Shown in pieces: positions 1-10,115 of a DNA stretch of 64,000 bases (position 1 is its first letter; each line of letters starts with the position of its first letter). This DNA is from Anthoceros angustus (Eukaryota > Streptophyta > Anthocerotopsida > Anthocerotales > Anthocerotaceae). Location: contig VJWM01000222.1 of NCBI GenBank assembly GCA_010909165.1, positions 186,001-250,000 of the forward strand, given 5' to 3'. Made by a program: the position numbers and the translations under genes. A model generated the notes under the pieces. The model was given only the letters and a program-made list of their open reading frames with translations, did no database searches and was not told where the DNA came from.

Positions 1-229
1 AAGCCCTGGCAGCCTCAAGCAGGCTGCCATGTCCCATGGCTGATCCCCGTTGCAGCCTTTGCCTCCTGTTACAGCCCACTTATCATCACTCCAAGATTCG
101 GATCACAGTAATGGGCCAAAGTTTGATCCAGTATGAGTCCGCCACAAAGGTCCCCTTGCAAAGAACAAAATATGCTGGGAGAGCATCTGCCCAGCCATTG
201 AAGCTTGTGTGTGCAGACGCCGAGGCCGG
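1..229 (-). repeat. Family A tail module / start of 3' LTR, copy A1
   Basis: On the minus strand this matches modules at 34030-34180, 35276-35420 and 57815-57990. All share the run TTTGTTCTTTGCAAGG, then GATAAGTGGGC and a G-rich stretch leading into a minisatellite. The first minisatellite unit is at 27-39 (CCATGTCCCATGG as read on plus). It follows directly on the end of pol, as in A2, so it is read as the beginning of the A1 3' LTR, cut by the window edge. Confidence 0.6.
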
Positions 230-400
230 AGAGGCAGCACATAGTGGACAATACCATTGCTCCGCACCTCGGAGAGAGCGGCCGCAAGCAAAATAGGTGG
301 TACCCGTTGCGTGGTCGCACAGCAGATCAGCTGTGGTCGTCTCCTCCGCAACTGCATGGGTAATCAGCCGAGGTACCCAATCACCGTGACAATGGTTGGA
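230..400 (-). pseudogene. PHD-type zinc finger at the end of A1 pol (frameshifted)
   Basis: Three short pieces in different minus frames line up as one zinc finger: LLCD near 315-327, NGYHLFC near 287-309 and WYCPLC near 232-262. This is the spacing of the second half of a PHD finger (Cys4-His-Cys3), a domain that usually reads histone H3 tails. The same module follows the integrase in A2 and in both B copies. At least two frameshifts separate the pieces, so this copy is dead. A chromodomain, common at this position in plant chromoviruses, is not seen. The histone-reading role is inferred from the family. Confidence 0.65.
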
Positions 401-1640
401 TCCAGTTGGGCAAATGGCAAGGCGCACAATTTTTCATGTGATCCTTGGTGGTCCATCTCGATCCTTGTAGCACTAGCACACCATTGTCCTTGACCTCCGA
501 ACTCGCAGCACATGTCGATGGGTGGTGGTGTCAAGGGTGTCCCACTTGCTTCGCAAGTAAACAAAGTCCCCACCGAATTTCTTGAGCTTGGGTCCGTCGC
601 TGCGAGTGTGGGCATATCTAGGTGTCCGATGTTGGGCAATCCTCAAATTAGCCATGGCCATCGGCATGGCTTGCAGCAACGCACGACCGATGACTGCTCA
701 AATTGCGGATCATCCAGATCCACTACCTCATAGAGTTGCTTGGCAATGGCTAGGCATGGGTTCCCTCCCAAACAGCAAGAAGTAGGGACTGAAATGTGCC
801 AAGGAGGCATGCCGACTCATACGGTAGCCCATGGCGATGTAGGGAAGAGCCAAGTCCCACTCTGTCTTTGGCATTTGAAGGCAGAGCTTCCTTAGACCCT
901 TCTTGATGGTCTGTACCATCCGTTCAGCCAGGCCATCAGCCGAGGATGGTCTCGGCTGGTCCTGCGATGGTCGATGAGCGGCCCAGCGGGTCTTGGAATT
1001 CCTCAAATTCGCACTCGATCCGTCAAGCACTCGCAGCCTCCCAAAGCGACTCAGACATTCTGAAGAAAGGCCCGAGCGGTGCTTTTGGAGCTCTTGTCCG
1101 GCAGGGCCACCACCTCTACCCACTTGGAGAAGTGCTCCATCATGACGAGAATGTACACGCCCTCGTGGTGTCTTGGGTAGTTCACCCAACAAGTCACAAG
1201 ACCACCTAAAGAACAGTCCCATGATAGGCAAAGGGTGCAGCTGAGGGTTCGGATGGTGAAGGAGGTCTTCACCTGTCAGCCCCTGCAACAGCCACCGCTT
1301 GACTTGGGCGTACATCCCTTGCCAATGGAAATGCGGAGGAGCAAACCGTGCACGCTTGACTCCAAATGGCCCATGTCATCGCAGGCACTCGACAATGAGC
1401 TGCCCCTATCAGCAGTGGTGGCACCAATCGCTCCAGCCCATTGGTCAGCCTCCTCAAGAAATGCCCATCACGCCATTGATACTTGGAAGCGCACCGGCTA
1501 ATTCTTTCTTGCTCAGTGCTCAATGGCTGATCCAAATTGTCCTGTTTGGACAAATAGGAGAGTTTTGAGTCTTCCTGATGTCCTTGGACCTCCTGTCCCC
1601 AGCATATGTGCTCAATGCTAAGGACTGTCCCATACTGGAC
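400..1640 (-). pseudogene. Ty3/gypsy integrase, copy A1
   Basis: Integrase joins the cDNA copy to the host chromosome. A 195-codon open stretch (728-1315) holds the catalytic core: WSCDLLGELPKTPRG with the first Asp, ADGLAERMVQTIKKGLRK with the catalytic Glu, and the conserved tail YFLLFGREPMP. The second-Asp segment is degraded. The upstream part (about 1250-1500), including a DMGHL-like stretch, corresponds to the zinc-binding N-terminal region. The pol order on the minus strand is RT, RNase H, integrase, PHD. Frameshifts near 1270 and 730 and several stops make it non-functional. It is homologous to 32640-33800 on the plus strand. Confidence 0.85.
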
Positions 1641-2130
1641 CACCTGTGCTTGTCAAAGCCACCATCGCAGCCACCGACATGCTGCAGATCTCCATCATCT
1701 TGGTCCTGTCCGCTTCTGTAACATCTTCGCAACTAGCACCGGGATTCCGAGAGAGTGTCCGCGTTTTGGTGTGTGACTCCCTGGTGCACCACTTGAAATT
1801 CATAGTCCTGCAAGATCATGGCCCACCTTGCAAGCTTCCCACTCAACTTAGGTGTTGGTCATCAGCCATTTGAGGGGCTGATGGTCGATGACTAGCGTGA
1901 AGGGCTTGCCATAGTAGGGCCTAAATGACAAACCCCATACAGCACTCCCCTTGGTAGCTATCAGAGTTGGCTTCACGATTGTTGCTGTGAAGCATACGCA
2001 ACCACCCGCCTTTCCATCTTCATCTTGTTGGGCTAGCATGCCCCTAGGCTCAAGATGCTCCAATCCGTATGTACCACAAACGGCTTGGAGAAGTCGGTCA
2101 GCCATGACAGGAGCTTCCGTCAAGCTCAGC
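1640..2130 (-). pseudogene. Ty3/gypsy RNase H, copy A1
   Basis: RNase H removes the RNA strand of the RNA:cDNA hybrid. The segment FTLVIDHQPLKWLMTN (near 1850-1900) is the conserved Ty3/gypsy RNase H block, preceded by MLAQQDEDGK and a degraded region matching the YDSYQGECLAVW segment kept better in A2. It follows RT in the correct order. One 91-codon open stretch (1848-2123) carries most of it. The start and end are frameshifted. Confidence 0.8.
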
Positions 2131-3030
2131 GTTTAAAGCTTGCTGGGTCTTCTCCGTCCAGGCCCAAACAACATCCTTCCGACAAGTCATTCGGGCTTGG
2201 CACCGGTCAAGTCCCGAATGTATACTCGGTAATAGTTGCATAGGCCGAGGAAAGCTCGCAAGGCGAGAGGTTGTGGGCTCTCGCACCTGCAAGATGGCCT
2301 GTACCTTGGCAGCATGAGGCATTACGCCTGTGCACAACCCTATGACCAAGGTATGCCACTTGTCCATGCCAAATACACTGGTGACATGTCAATCGCGCCC
2401 GCAATCTCTTGAACAGATCTTCCAGGTGCACCAAATGAGACTCAAAGTCCTCGTGGACCAGGACATCATCAATGTAGCACATGAGGTTCTGAACTCGCAA
2501 GTACTATGTCCATTACGCTATCACCTGCGTTCTTGAAGCCAAAGGGCATCACCAGCCATTCCCACAGCTGTTGAGAGCCGTGGAAGGCTGTCTTCTTGAT
2601 GTCCTCTTCAGCAACAGCACCTGGTTGAAGCCTTGACGCAAATCCAAAATCGAGAAGTAGGTAGACTTGCCAATGTTGTAAAATCTCCTCGGCTGGGCAT
2701 GGGGTACCGATCCTGGCTGTCACGAGTTGATAGGACGGTAGTCTCCGCACATCCTCTTCTCTGCCCACATCCTGTTGTCCTTCTTGGGAGGCATCACTGT
2801 GGCAGCAGATAGTCGAGCTAGAGGGGCGAATGAGCCCGGCTTCAAGCAACTCTTGACAGTGCATCCACCATGTCCCACTCGGTTTGCTGAGCCCAGTAGC
2901 GCCTGATAGGCTCCTTGCTGGTCGATTGATGCGAAGGTGGTCACATTACATCGCTAATTCCCGCATGGAGAAGGCAAACAGCCCGGTATTGGAGCAAAAG
3001 GGCATGTATCTGCCGCCTTGTGAGTTGGGG
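2130..3030 (-). pseudogene. Ty3/gypsy reverse transcriptase, copy A1
   Basis: RT copies element RNA into cDNA. Motifs seen on the minus strand, 5' to 3': CGDYRPIN (near 2720-2760), a WEWLVMPFGFKNAG block (near 2540-2580), the catalytic CYIDDVLVH (near 2455-2485) and YLGHRV. The WEW..MPFG form resembles gypsy elements of algae, bryophytes and lycophytes more than typical flowering-plant chromoviruses. That comparison is from memory of the family. At least three frameshifts are present. It is homologous to 31230-32050. Confidence 0.88.
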
Positions 3031-4480
3031 CCCCATGACCCAACGAAAGTCTCGACATAAGCGAGGCTTGGGTGCTGAATTGGGAGTCCCTACTCCGAAT
3101 CTTCCCATACTGGACGATCCCATACTGGATCGCCCCAGATTCAGCTTCCCATGTCCACGAGAGCTTGATGCTGAGAATGCATGGCCATGCCACTGCCTCC
3201 CCCCGCATCAAGCCAATATGACCAGTGGTGTATCCGGGAAGGGCAAATGGATGCACGGGAAAAGGACCTCGGGCGGGGAGCTGGAATGCCAACAGCTGAA
3301 AGGCCGACATATGCTGATGAGCCAAGTGAGGGTGACAGATCCATAGCGGCCCAAGGCGGCCCGGCGGTGACGGTAACTTGGGAGCAGCAGTGGCATGGGT
3401 GTGGAAACCCATGACGCGCCCCGCTCTCCACATTGGGCTCCTCCCAGGTGGGTGTTGTTGAATAGCAGACCTGCCTTGTCCCCTGAGCATAGGAGCCGGA
3501 AAGCTCACTAGGGTGGGAAGGGGCTGCCTGCCCCGGTGGTGCGGGTACCAAGGTGCACGCCGGCACTGTCACAGCCCGTGGCTGATGCCAAGGGTCCAAC
3601 ACATTGGAGAGCTTGAGAGTGGGGTCCCGAGTAGCGGGTGACCACCAACTCTAGCAAAGGTTGAGGGCCAGTTGGTCCAATAGTTTCGCGATGAGCAAAA
3701 CCGCCAACTGGACAGCATCCATGAGCAAGGGCGTGCCCACATGCTGGATGATGGCCATGTCTTGGCGAACGCAGCCGAGTGTCCACTGCCAGGTGTTCTC
3801 CAGCAGCCTGGGCAAGTGCTGAACATCCACCAAGATGCGGTGAAGGTCCCAAAACACAAGGCTTCGTGGATCTTGTAATCCTCCCCTGGGCTTGAGAAAA
3901 TCCTTGGCATTCCCATCCCGCAATCACGAAGTGGATGGGGCCGTGGAGCGAATGGGCGGCTACTGGATGTCTTGGGGCATCAGTAGAAAAGGTGCCCGAG
4001 ATAGCATGGGTAGTGAAGGGAAGCCGCAGCTAAGGCGAAAAGCAATGGCAAAAATGTAACGAAAGATGCCGCAACCCACCAATTAGTTGTGAGGACCATA
4101 CTTCAGCACAGTCTGCGGTGGTGCCATGTCCGTGCTGATCAGCTGGAGCTGGCTGCCGTGGTGGAGGGATGCGTCCTGGGCTGATAGTCGAGCTCCTGCG
4201 GTGGACTTATCGTCCCTGGAAGAGCAATGCTGAGAGCGACATGAAACAATGGGGGATCGGAGGTGATCTGAAGCGCAGCTGCGTGAGAGCTGAAACCAAG
4301 TCGGATAGCCTCGTGGTCTGATCAAAGCCATCCTGAACAAGGTCAAGCTCAGCATTCCAAATATTGGCTGTGGAGCACCTCGGGACAGCCTGAATGGTCG
4401 CCATAAGGACTGGAGTAGCTAGGACGTGGCGATCGATCCAATCCGCCATGCATTCAAGGGAAAGTGCCACTTCACCACGC
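3030..4480 (-). pseudogene. C5-cytosine DNA methyltransferase domain inside A1 pol
   Basis: A block of about 1.4 kb between protease and RT that ordinary Ty3/gypsy elements lack. On the minus strand it has motif IV IAGWECQGFSQAQG (catalytic Cys codon at 3907-3909), a DPRSLVFWDLHRILVDV stretch, motif VI-like LLENT (near 3800), a motif VIII-like FAHRETI (near 3690), and a C-terminal VMGFHTHATAAPKLP stretch followed by LG.AMDLS, resembling motifs IX-X. The motif I region (about 4000-4480) is badly decayed here but visible in A2 and A3. C5 methyltransferases transfer a methyl group from S-adenosylmethionine to cytosine in DNA. Proline of the usual PC(Q/N) is Glu here. Frames shift several times, so the copy is inactive. 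Confidence 0.75.
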
Positions 4481-4800
4481 CAATCGGTAGTGAGCTTGCT
4501 GTCAATTGTCCACGATGCGGTGGAAACAAAACCTGTCCGAGAAGGACATCGAAGTTAGCCGTCGTGACAAGGCAATGAATGGCCAATGTCATGGCAGCTT
4601 GTCCCGGCTTGAGCGTGATGTGGCTGAACAGCCTCACACACGGGTTCCACAGATGGCTGTCCCGATTGGGTGAATGGCGGAGTGCCGTTCCTGAAGTTCA
4701 GTTTGGCGAGAGCCTTGCTAATGATCACGCCCGTGTCCAAGAGCACAAGCTTGGGAGCATAGCCATTCACCGTGACATGGCCTTCCTATTGTCCACCATG
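4480..4800 (-). pseudogene. Retroviral-type aspartic protease, copy A1
   Basis: The minus-strand open stretch 4555-4770 contains APKLVLLDTGVIISKALA, with the LLDTG active site of a retropepsin that cleaves the polyprotein. It is followed in another frame by ATTANFDVLLGQVLFPP, the conserved D.LLG segment of this protease type. It lies between the gag-side linker and the methyltransferase block. The DTG codons are intact but the domain is split by a frameshift near 4600. Confidence 0.8.
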
Positions 4801-5560
4801 GCATTGCTCACTCGCACATTCATGCGATTGGTGGGCTGAATGCGGGGTGCTCCCGAGTACTCCGCTACCATGGCAGGCGCGATCGCCCTCAAGTGGCTGG
4901 CCCTCCTCATGGCTGTGGGTGGCCTGCCTGCCACTCCCACCATCGTAACATGGTCGATGGTGGTGGGCACACCCAGCCAAAACGCCGAGGCTGCCCATGG
5001 GATCCACCGCAATCCCGGCCGTCCGAGTATGGGACTGCGGAGGCCCGTGATGGCTCTCGCAGTCCTTGGCATGGAGCTGAAGGTGCTTGGCATTGGGATT
5101 CACTGCCGGGCCCTGTGTGTGGGACCTGAGGGCCAAGGCGAGATTCCCGGCATCCAGTATGGGACTGCGTCCTGTTGAGACTCCACCCCACTGTCCCGAG
5201 TATGGGACTGGAGAATCCCAATTCTCCTCAGCTCGAACATGGAGCTGTGTGCTGTTGAGGTGTCCCCAGCCCATGTGGGATTGGAGTGTCGGCGCTGGGA
5301 CTCCCAATGAGTATGGGATAGCCATGGAAGCTTCAGCTGCCCCAGCACCGAATCGAGCACGCCCAATAAAGGAGGTCTCCAACACCTTGCGCATGATCAA
5401 GGTCGGGTGTACGCCGTGGTAGATGCGCACATTCGGGGTGTCCCATGACTTGAATGTGAGGCGGCTCTCGGCCCATCCAGTGATCCTGCCCCGAACAGGA
5501 TGGACATGCGGGAGGCAGCGCAAAGGATCTAGGCATGGCAGCCCTCGCTCGTTGCCGAGT
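4800..5560 (-). other. Gag-protease linker with repeated GTATGGGACT words, copy A1
   Basis: On minus this is a 264-codon open stretch (4786-5580), but the product has no recognised domain. It includes TLIMRKVLETSFIG and is rich in short repeats. The plus-strand word AGTATGGGACTG or a close relative recurs at about 5030, 5158, 5202 and 5310, and its complement at 3108 and 3126. The counterparts 26480-26930 and 59690-60070 carry the same words. It is probably a low-constraint linker between nucleocapsid and protease, expanded by a short motif. Confidence 0.5.
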
Positions 5561-6730
5561 AAGGATCGGCCCAGCAACATCCAAATGCGCCTTCTTCAAG
5601 TCACATCCTACCCATGTGGCGGGTAGGATGAATCAGGCGTGGAGTCCACAAGAGTGGACACAGGCCTCATGTGGCAGCCGTAATCCTCCTCTCCTCCTCA
5701 GGGGTGCCAAAATGGCGCCCGGGGCTTGGAGGTGGAGGTGCGCCATGCACTGGGCTCCTAGTCAGCCGTAAGTGCTGCCACCGCTGCCTCAATGCGGCAA
5801 TCTTGTCGGGCGTTAGCCGCCTCCTTGGCCTTGGCCCCATTCACTGATCGGCCCTTCGACGCATTCAACCGCCATTGTTGTGGAGTCATGAAGGTGTGGA
5901 CTTCTTGCGATATTTGCGCCCGATGCTTTTGAAACATGTAACCAAATGGCCAGTCTTGTTGCAATGGGAACAATGCAAACCTTCCACAGGAAGCTTGCAC
6001 GCCGGAGCCAAATGATCCGGCTGCCACAGCGATTGCATAGCATGGAGGTGGTTGCGTTGCTGACTTGATTGGCCGGCCTGAATGGGCTTGAAACCCTGAT
6101 CCCACGCCTCGGATGTGTTCCCTTGCTGGAAAACATGCTTTGATAGTGCGTGAAGGCCTTGGAGTGTCGAAGCATACGCTGAAAACGCGATTTCCTTGCG
6201 CTCCACTTCTTCATGGACTGTGGTGTAGTTGTCCATACTTGTCCACCAAAGAGGTGACAAGTTGAAAGTGGAACAATGGATCCCTCCAACGCCGAAGAAA
6301 CTTCTCGCCTCTTGGTCATCAACATCCCGTGCCTCTCGCACCGAGCTGCAAAAGTCATCTGGACAGCCTCACCCTTCTTACGAGCGAAACGCCAGCTAGC
6401 TATCTTCTGGAGTCTTGGGGAATGCCTTCTCAAGGATGGCCATGAACTCCTCCACGGATTGGGATACTTGGGAGTTTGGATGAACTCCGGACCCCACCGT
6501 GGCGCCACTCGCTCGAGCAATCGACTCACCACGGATGGTGGCTGACAGGGCGAATCGTCCCAGCAGCAATCTTTGCACAGTGGGCACTCACGCCGTTGCC
6601 AACTTGCTGCCAAGCAAGCCGCAGCTCCTTAAACCGTGGGATTCACTATGGAGATGGTAGAGGACAAATCAGCTTGATGTGCCTCATACAAATCCAGCGC
6701 CTCATCGCCAAGTAGCTTGAAAGTTGTTCA
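5560..6730 (-). pseudogene. Gag with one zinc knuckle, copy A1
   Basis: Gag packages element RNA. Minus open stretches 5813-6613 and 5886-6341 cover the capsid-like part, including NSQVSQSVEEFMAILEKAF, matching A2 at 25340-25420. They end in LHCSHCNKTGHLVTCF, a nucleocapsid CCHC knuckle with three rather than four residues between His and the last Cys, so it may be damaged. Basic residues follow. Homology with A2 stops abruptly near 6730, so the gag start, leader and 5' LTR of A1 have been replaced by unrelated DNA. Confidence 0.75.
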
Positions 6731-8300
6731 AACATGTCTTGGTGATTGTGTGGCGAAAACCCGGGGCTCAAGTTTTCCCCTCTAGCGCCACACTTATCCC
6801 AACCGTCGTTGGGTTCGTCCCATGAGACTCGTGTGAAAATTCGAGGTCCTGTGGATAACCGATAGCTATGAGTGACACAACTTCTCAACCTTCTAAGCGA
6901 GCAAGGCGCCTCTACTCACCCTCTTACACTGCACCGCTTGCACCGCCCGAAAGCCTACCAATTCTCAACCTACAACGACACAATTGGTGTTACGCCTTAG
7001 CCAAGGGAGCCTACCACTGCGCCGTGGACCCCCGATCCGCACCGCAATTTCGTCCCTACTCCTAAGACCAATCTCCTCCACTGTGGAGTGCCCTCTTCAC
7101 TTGCAGTTTGGGATTCCCTTAGGCTCCTGGGCCTTCCACTAACACCTACACTTCTAATCCTCTACTCATCTCCTCATCCTCTTCCTCCTATTCTAACCTG
7201 GGCTTCTGTGCTTCGACCGCCCCACTACAACAAATGGGTCCGCCTCCACCAAAGTTCTTCCTCCCAGCTCTCCGCTTTGAGCCAACCTTCCCTCCAAGAC
7301 CTTTTCCGCTCTTCGCTGGTCTATAAGATCTCACGGAGCTTCTCCAGCCTTCTCCAACTTGGCTGCCTTCTCATCGGACTCCATGGCTTCCGGTTGCCAC
7401 TTGGTCCCCGCCTCCTCCTCATCTCTTGGGCCTTCCTCCCGACATGCCCACAAGGAGGCTGCTAGTTCCCTAGCCCCTTCTGTCACGTGAGTGCTCACAA
7501 GCACTCAAAGAACTCAGGGGCCCAAATTCCACTGGTGGCCTCTGCTGGAAATTTCCAGCCTTTCCACACTCCGGGGCCATCGACGGCGAGCCCTCGCACT
7601 GTCGCCCCATCCGCCTCCCACCCAAGCGGGTGATGGCTGGCGCCGCCACGCCACCGCTTCTCCTTCCCTTCCCTACATAGGCTGGGCACCTACAGGGCGC
7701 ACCGCGATAGGCTGCTCCTCACACGGTAGTTCGCCTACTACCGTGGTGATCGCCTACCCAGGTAGTCGCCACCCTGGGTAGGCTGCCTCCCACCGGGTGC
7801 CTCTTCCTAGGCACCCATGAAATGGTGGGAACTCCTCCCACCTTTGGGGTCACCCCTCCCGTGGTAGCCCTCCTCTCAGACTACCATCCGGCCCTCCTCG
7901 GCCGGACCTTGCTCCTCCTTCCCTTGCTCTGGGGAAAGGCCACCGGCAACCTCGTTGCCTCTACTTCTTCCGCCTTGGCCCCGGCGAGGTGGCCTCCCAT
8001 CGTCTTCCTCAAAGCGAAGGCAAAGGCCTCTCTAAGCTTGGCCGGAGGTGAATTATTTCCAAGGATGCCAAGCATCCTCCGCTCTCTTCGGTGAGGAGCC
8101 CTCGGTCTCCCACAAATGCACCAAATAGGTCTTTGATAATAGGCCTTGGCCCTTCCTCATCCGAATTTGGCCTAAGGAGCTTCTCCTGTGATGGATGTAG
8201 GCCTCATACATGATGGTGCCCCAATCCGGCTTGGCTCCTCTCGAAATCTTCCACAAAATTGAAGGAAGTTAGTGCAAATAAGAAGTCCGGCTCCACCTGT
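6730..8300. other. Unassigned C/T-rich segment
   Basis: No family match was recognised. The plus strand is strongly pyrimidine-rich from about 7040 to 8060, which produces long open frames of low-complexity composition. The minus strand reads charged, gag-like peptides (for example ESDEKAAKLEKAG near 7360), too short and broken to call. It replaces the expected 5' end of A1. The hairpin array listed separately lies inside it. Confidence 0.35.
7544..8078. repeat. Array of perfect hairpins with different stem sequences
   Basis: Consecutive inverted repeats: 7544-7559 (16-bp palindrome, no loop), 7722-7745 (9-bp stem, 6-nt loop), 7752-7783 (11-bp stem), 7795-7816 (8-bp stem, 6-nt loop), 7824-7842 (7-bp stem), 7862-7886 (6-bp stem), 7887-7906 (7-bp stem, 6-nt loop), 7945-7959 (6-bp stem, 3-nt loop) and 8062-8078 (7-bp stem, 3-nt loop). 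All stems pair without mismatch although their sequences differ. Function unknown. Confidence 0.7.
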
Positions 8301-8339
8301 TAATTGGTCTTGTAGAAAACAAGCAGCCATATCACTTTC

Positions 8340-8650
8340 ATCAATGTAAGTACAAGGTTCTCACCGAAGCCACAAAAGAGGCTGAATGGGAAAGGAAGCT
8401 ATGTGAGGATCTGGGTATGACGCAGAAGGGCCAACAATACTTAATGATAATATGTCAAGAATTGCTTTAGCAAACTGTTCCATGCACGTAAACACATAGA
8501 GATTCAACATCACTATATTCGTAATCTGCGAAAGGGGATAGTAAAGGTAGATGTACCAATGATTTACAACACATGGATGTCAACTAAATCCTTGCCCAAG
8601 TTTAAACACGCCCACAGAGAAGGGCTTGGATTAGTAGTAGTAGCTTTAAG
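8340..8650 (+). pseudogene. Ty1/copia RNase H C-terminal fragment
   Basis: The plus strand reads VLTEATKEAEWERKLCEDLG, then a NDNMSRIALAN stretch (the copia DN.SAI.LA block), then in a shifted frame HIEIQHHYIR followed by KGIVKV, the hallmark end of copia RNase H, and finally LPKFKHAHREGLGL. The order is correct for copia pol. Frameshifts interrupt it near 8460 and 8500. No copia LTR was identified around it. Confidence 0.75.
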
Positions 8651-8815
8651 GCATACAGAGATTCAATATCACTATATTCGTGATGATGTAGGGGGATAGT
8701 AAGGTATAGTATGTACCAGACAACAAAGAGGCTACTAAATCCTTGCCTAAGTTTAAACACTCGCCCATGTAAAAGGGCTTGGATTAGTCTATTGTAGTAG
8801 CTTTATGACGCTAGA
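8650..8815 (+). repeat. Tandem second copy of the copia RNase H end
   Basis: Repeats 8488-8640: the nucleotide run AGAGATTCAA..ATCACTATATTCG is followed by TAAATCCTTGCC..AAGTTTAAACAC and GGGCTTGGATTAGT in both copies. It encodes a second HTEIQYHYIRD before stops. A local tandem duplication of about 155 bp. Confidence 0.7.
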
Positions 8816-8959
8816 CAAGTCACTCATATGGTGAGGCTTATCATCTTTGTTCCATCACTTGAAGTGGAAGTTGCTCCTCCTCCTGGATACCCAACAAGAG
8901 AAAGGCGATCACGTGAGGAATGGGTTGAGCCCCCATATCGCGCTTGACTCACAGTGCTA

Positions 8960-9290
8960 ATGTTTCAGACTTACATGTTTGGATGTTAGGCGGATCCACC
9001 GTCGCATCAAAGCCACGAATGGCCGTGATGGCAATCGGCGGGTCACTAGGGTCAAGGACATGCTCCGTCAGAATTCGAGATGACTAATCAAGGAGACCTT
9101 CAATTTTGCCTTGGTATTGATTTTGTAAACAGGATCGGGCACAATTACTCTCCATCGAAAAATACATCAAGGAGATTATGAAAAAGTTTAACCTTGATGG
9201 TGCTCACTCCGTAGCTACACCCTCAAAGAATGGGGAGAAACTAACCAAAGACTATCTCCACAAACTTCACACGAGAAGTAGGATGTGATT
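8960..9290 (+). pseudogene. Ty1/copia reverse transcriptase C-terminal fragment
   Basis: In plus frames the segment reads FCLGIDFV-like sequence, then AQLLSIEKYIKEIMKKFNL followed by SVATP, the conserved stretch just after the copia RT catalytic block. It lies downstream of an RNase H end (8340-8650), so at least two copia remnants are present. The piece is short and its borders are uncertain. Confidence 0.6.
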
Positions 9291-9479
9291 GCATTACCTA
9301 TGGGTAAGGCGATGCGGCTTCAAAATGACAAGATGTGCCAACAGGCGTGGATCCCAATGCAAATAAATCTCGTAGCCAACCCATTTTGCGCTACTGGAGT
9401 TTGTAAATCACGCCTTGTCACCAGAAGGAAACACACAATCAGCAAAATTGCTCGGATCTTCAAGGTCTCACCACCCACA

Positions 9480-9815
9480 GAACTTTAAAGGGTTTCTATA
9501 AACCCAAAAGAAAGATCTAAATCCCAACCTACTGGTGCCCCACCACCCCAATGAGCTTTCTTTTGCCTTTAACATCCAACCTTGCACCCTTGGTGCCCCA
9601 CCACTCCCAAATGAGCTTTCTTTGCCTCTAACATCGCAGCCTCGACCTGGTGCCCCACCACCTGCGAGCTTTCTTTGCCTAAATACCGCCAACCTCGCAC
9701 CCCGGTGCCCCACCACCACGAGCGAGCTTTTGCCTCTAAATACCGCCAACCTCGCACTGGTGCCCCACCATCCCAAAGATAACTTTAGAAGGGTTTCCAT
9801 AAACCAAAAGAAAGC
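9480..9815. repeat. Minisatellite of about 58 bp bounded by a direct repeat
   Basis: About five degenerate units contain TGGTGCCCCACCACC, AGCTTTCTTTGCCT and ACCGCCAACCTCGCACC. The array is bounded by two copies of a near-identical 33-35-bp sequence ending in ATAAACC(C)AAAAGAAAG (9480-9513 and 9781-9815). No coding potential is credible. Confidence 0.75.
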
Positions 9816-9832
9816 TTTCATTTGCTAGCGTG

Positions 9833-10115
9833 AGCAATCAATTGCTTTAAACTAAGAGACACTTGAATGCCGCTTGAGTCTAAGACTCCAATCAATTAGG
9901 TTTTAAACTAAGCGGACACTTGAATCGCTTGAGTCTAAGACTCAATCAATTTTCAATTGCTTTAAACTAAGCACACTTGAATGCCGCTTGAGTCTAAGAC
10001 TCCAATCAATTAGGTTTTAAACTAAGCGACACTTGAATCCGCTTGAGTCTAAGACTCCAATCAATTTTGTTTTAAACCAAGCAAACACTTGAATCTTGAG
10101 TCTAAGACTTGACTA
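9833..10115. repeat. Minisatellite of about 60 bp
   Basis: Five units of the form TTTAAACTAAGCGACACTTG, then AATCCGCTTGAGTCTAAG, then ACTCCAATCAATT. Units differ mainly by small losses around GCGACAC and ATGCCGCTTG. From 10115 to 10440 I see only two further copies of GTGCGAGGTTGGCG and nothing codable. Confidence 0.8.

Noticed and set aside
4786-5580. 264-codon minus-strand frame considered as a separate gene
   Set aside because: It lies between zinc knuckle and protease of A1, is repeat-rich and is not conserved as an open frame in A2 or A3. It was kept only as a linker.
6868-7465. Possible host gene on plus (65- and 125-codon frames)
   Set aside because: The C/T-rich composition yields Pro/Leu/Ser-rich peptides in every plus frame, and no domain, exon structure or homologous copy is visible.
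9480-10115. CRISPR-like array
   Set aside because: Repeats are 55-60 bp, degenerate and directly adjoining without unique spacers. This is a eukaryotic minisatellite.
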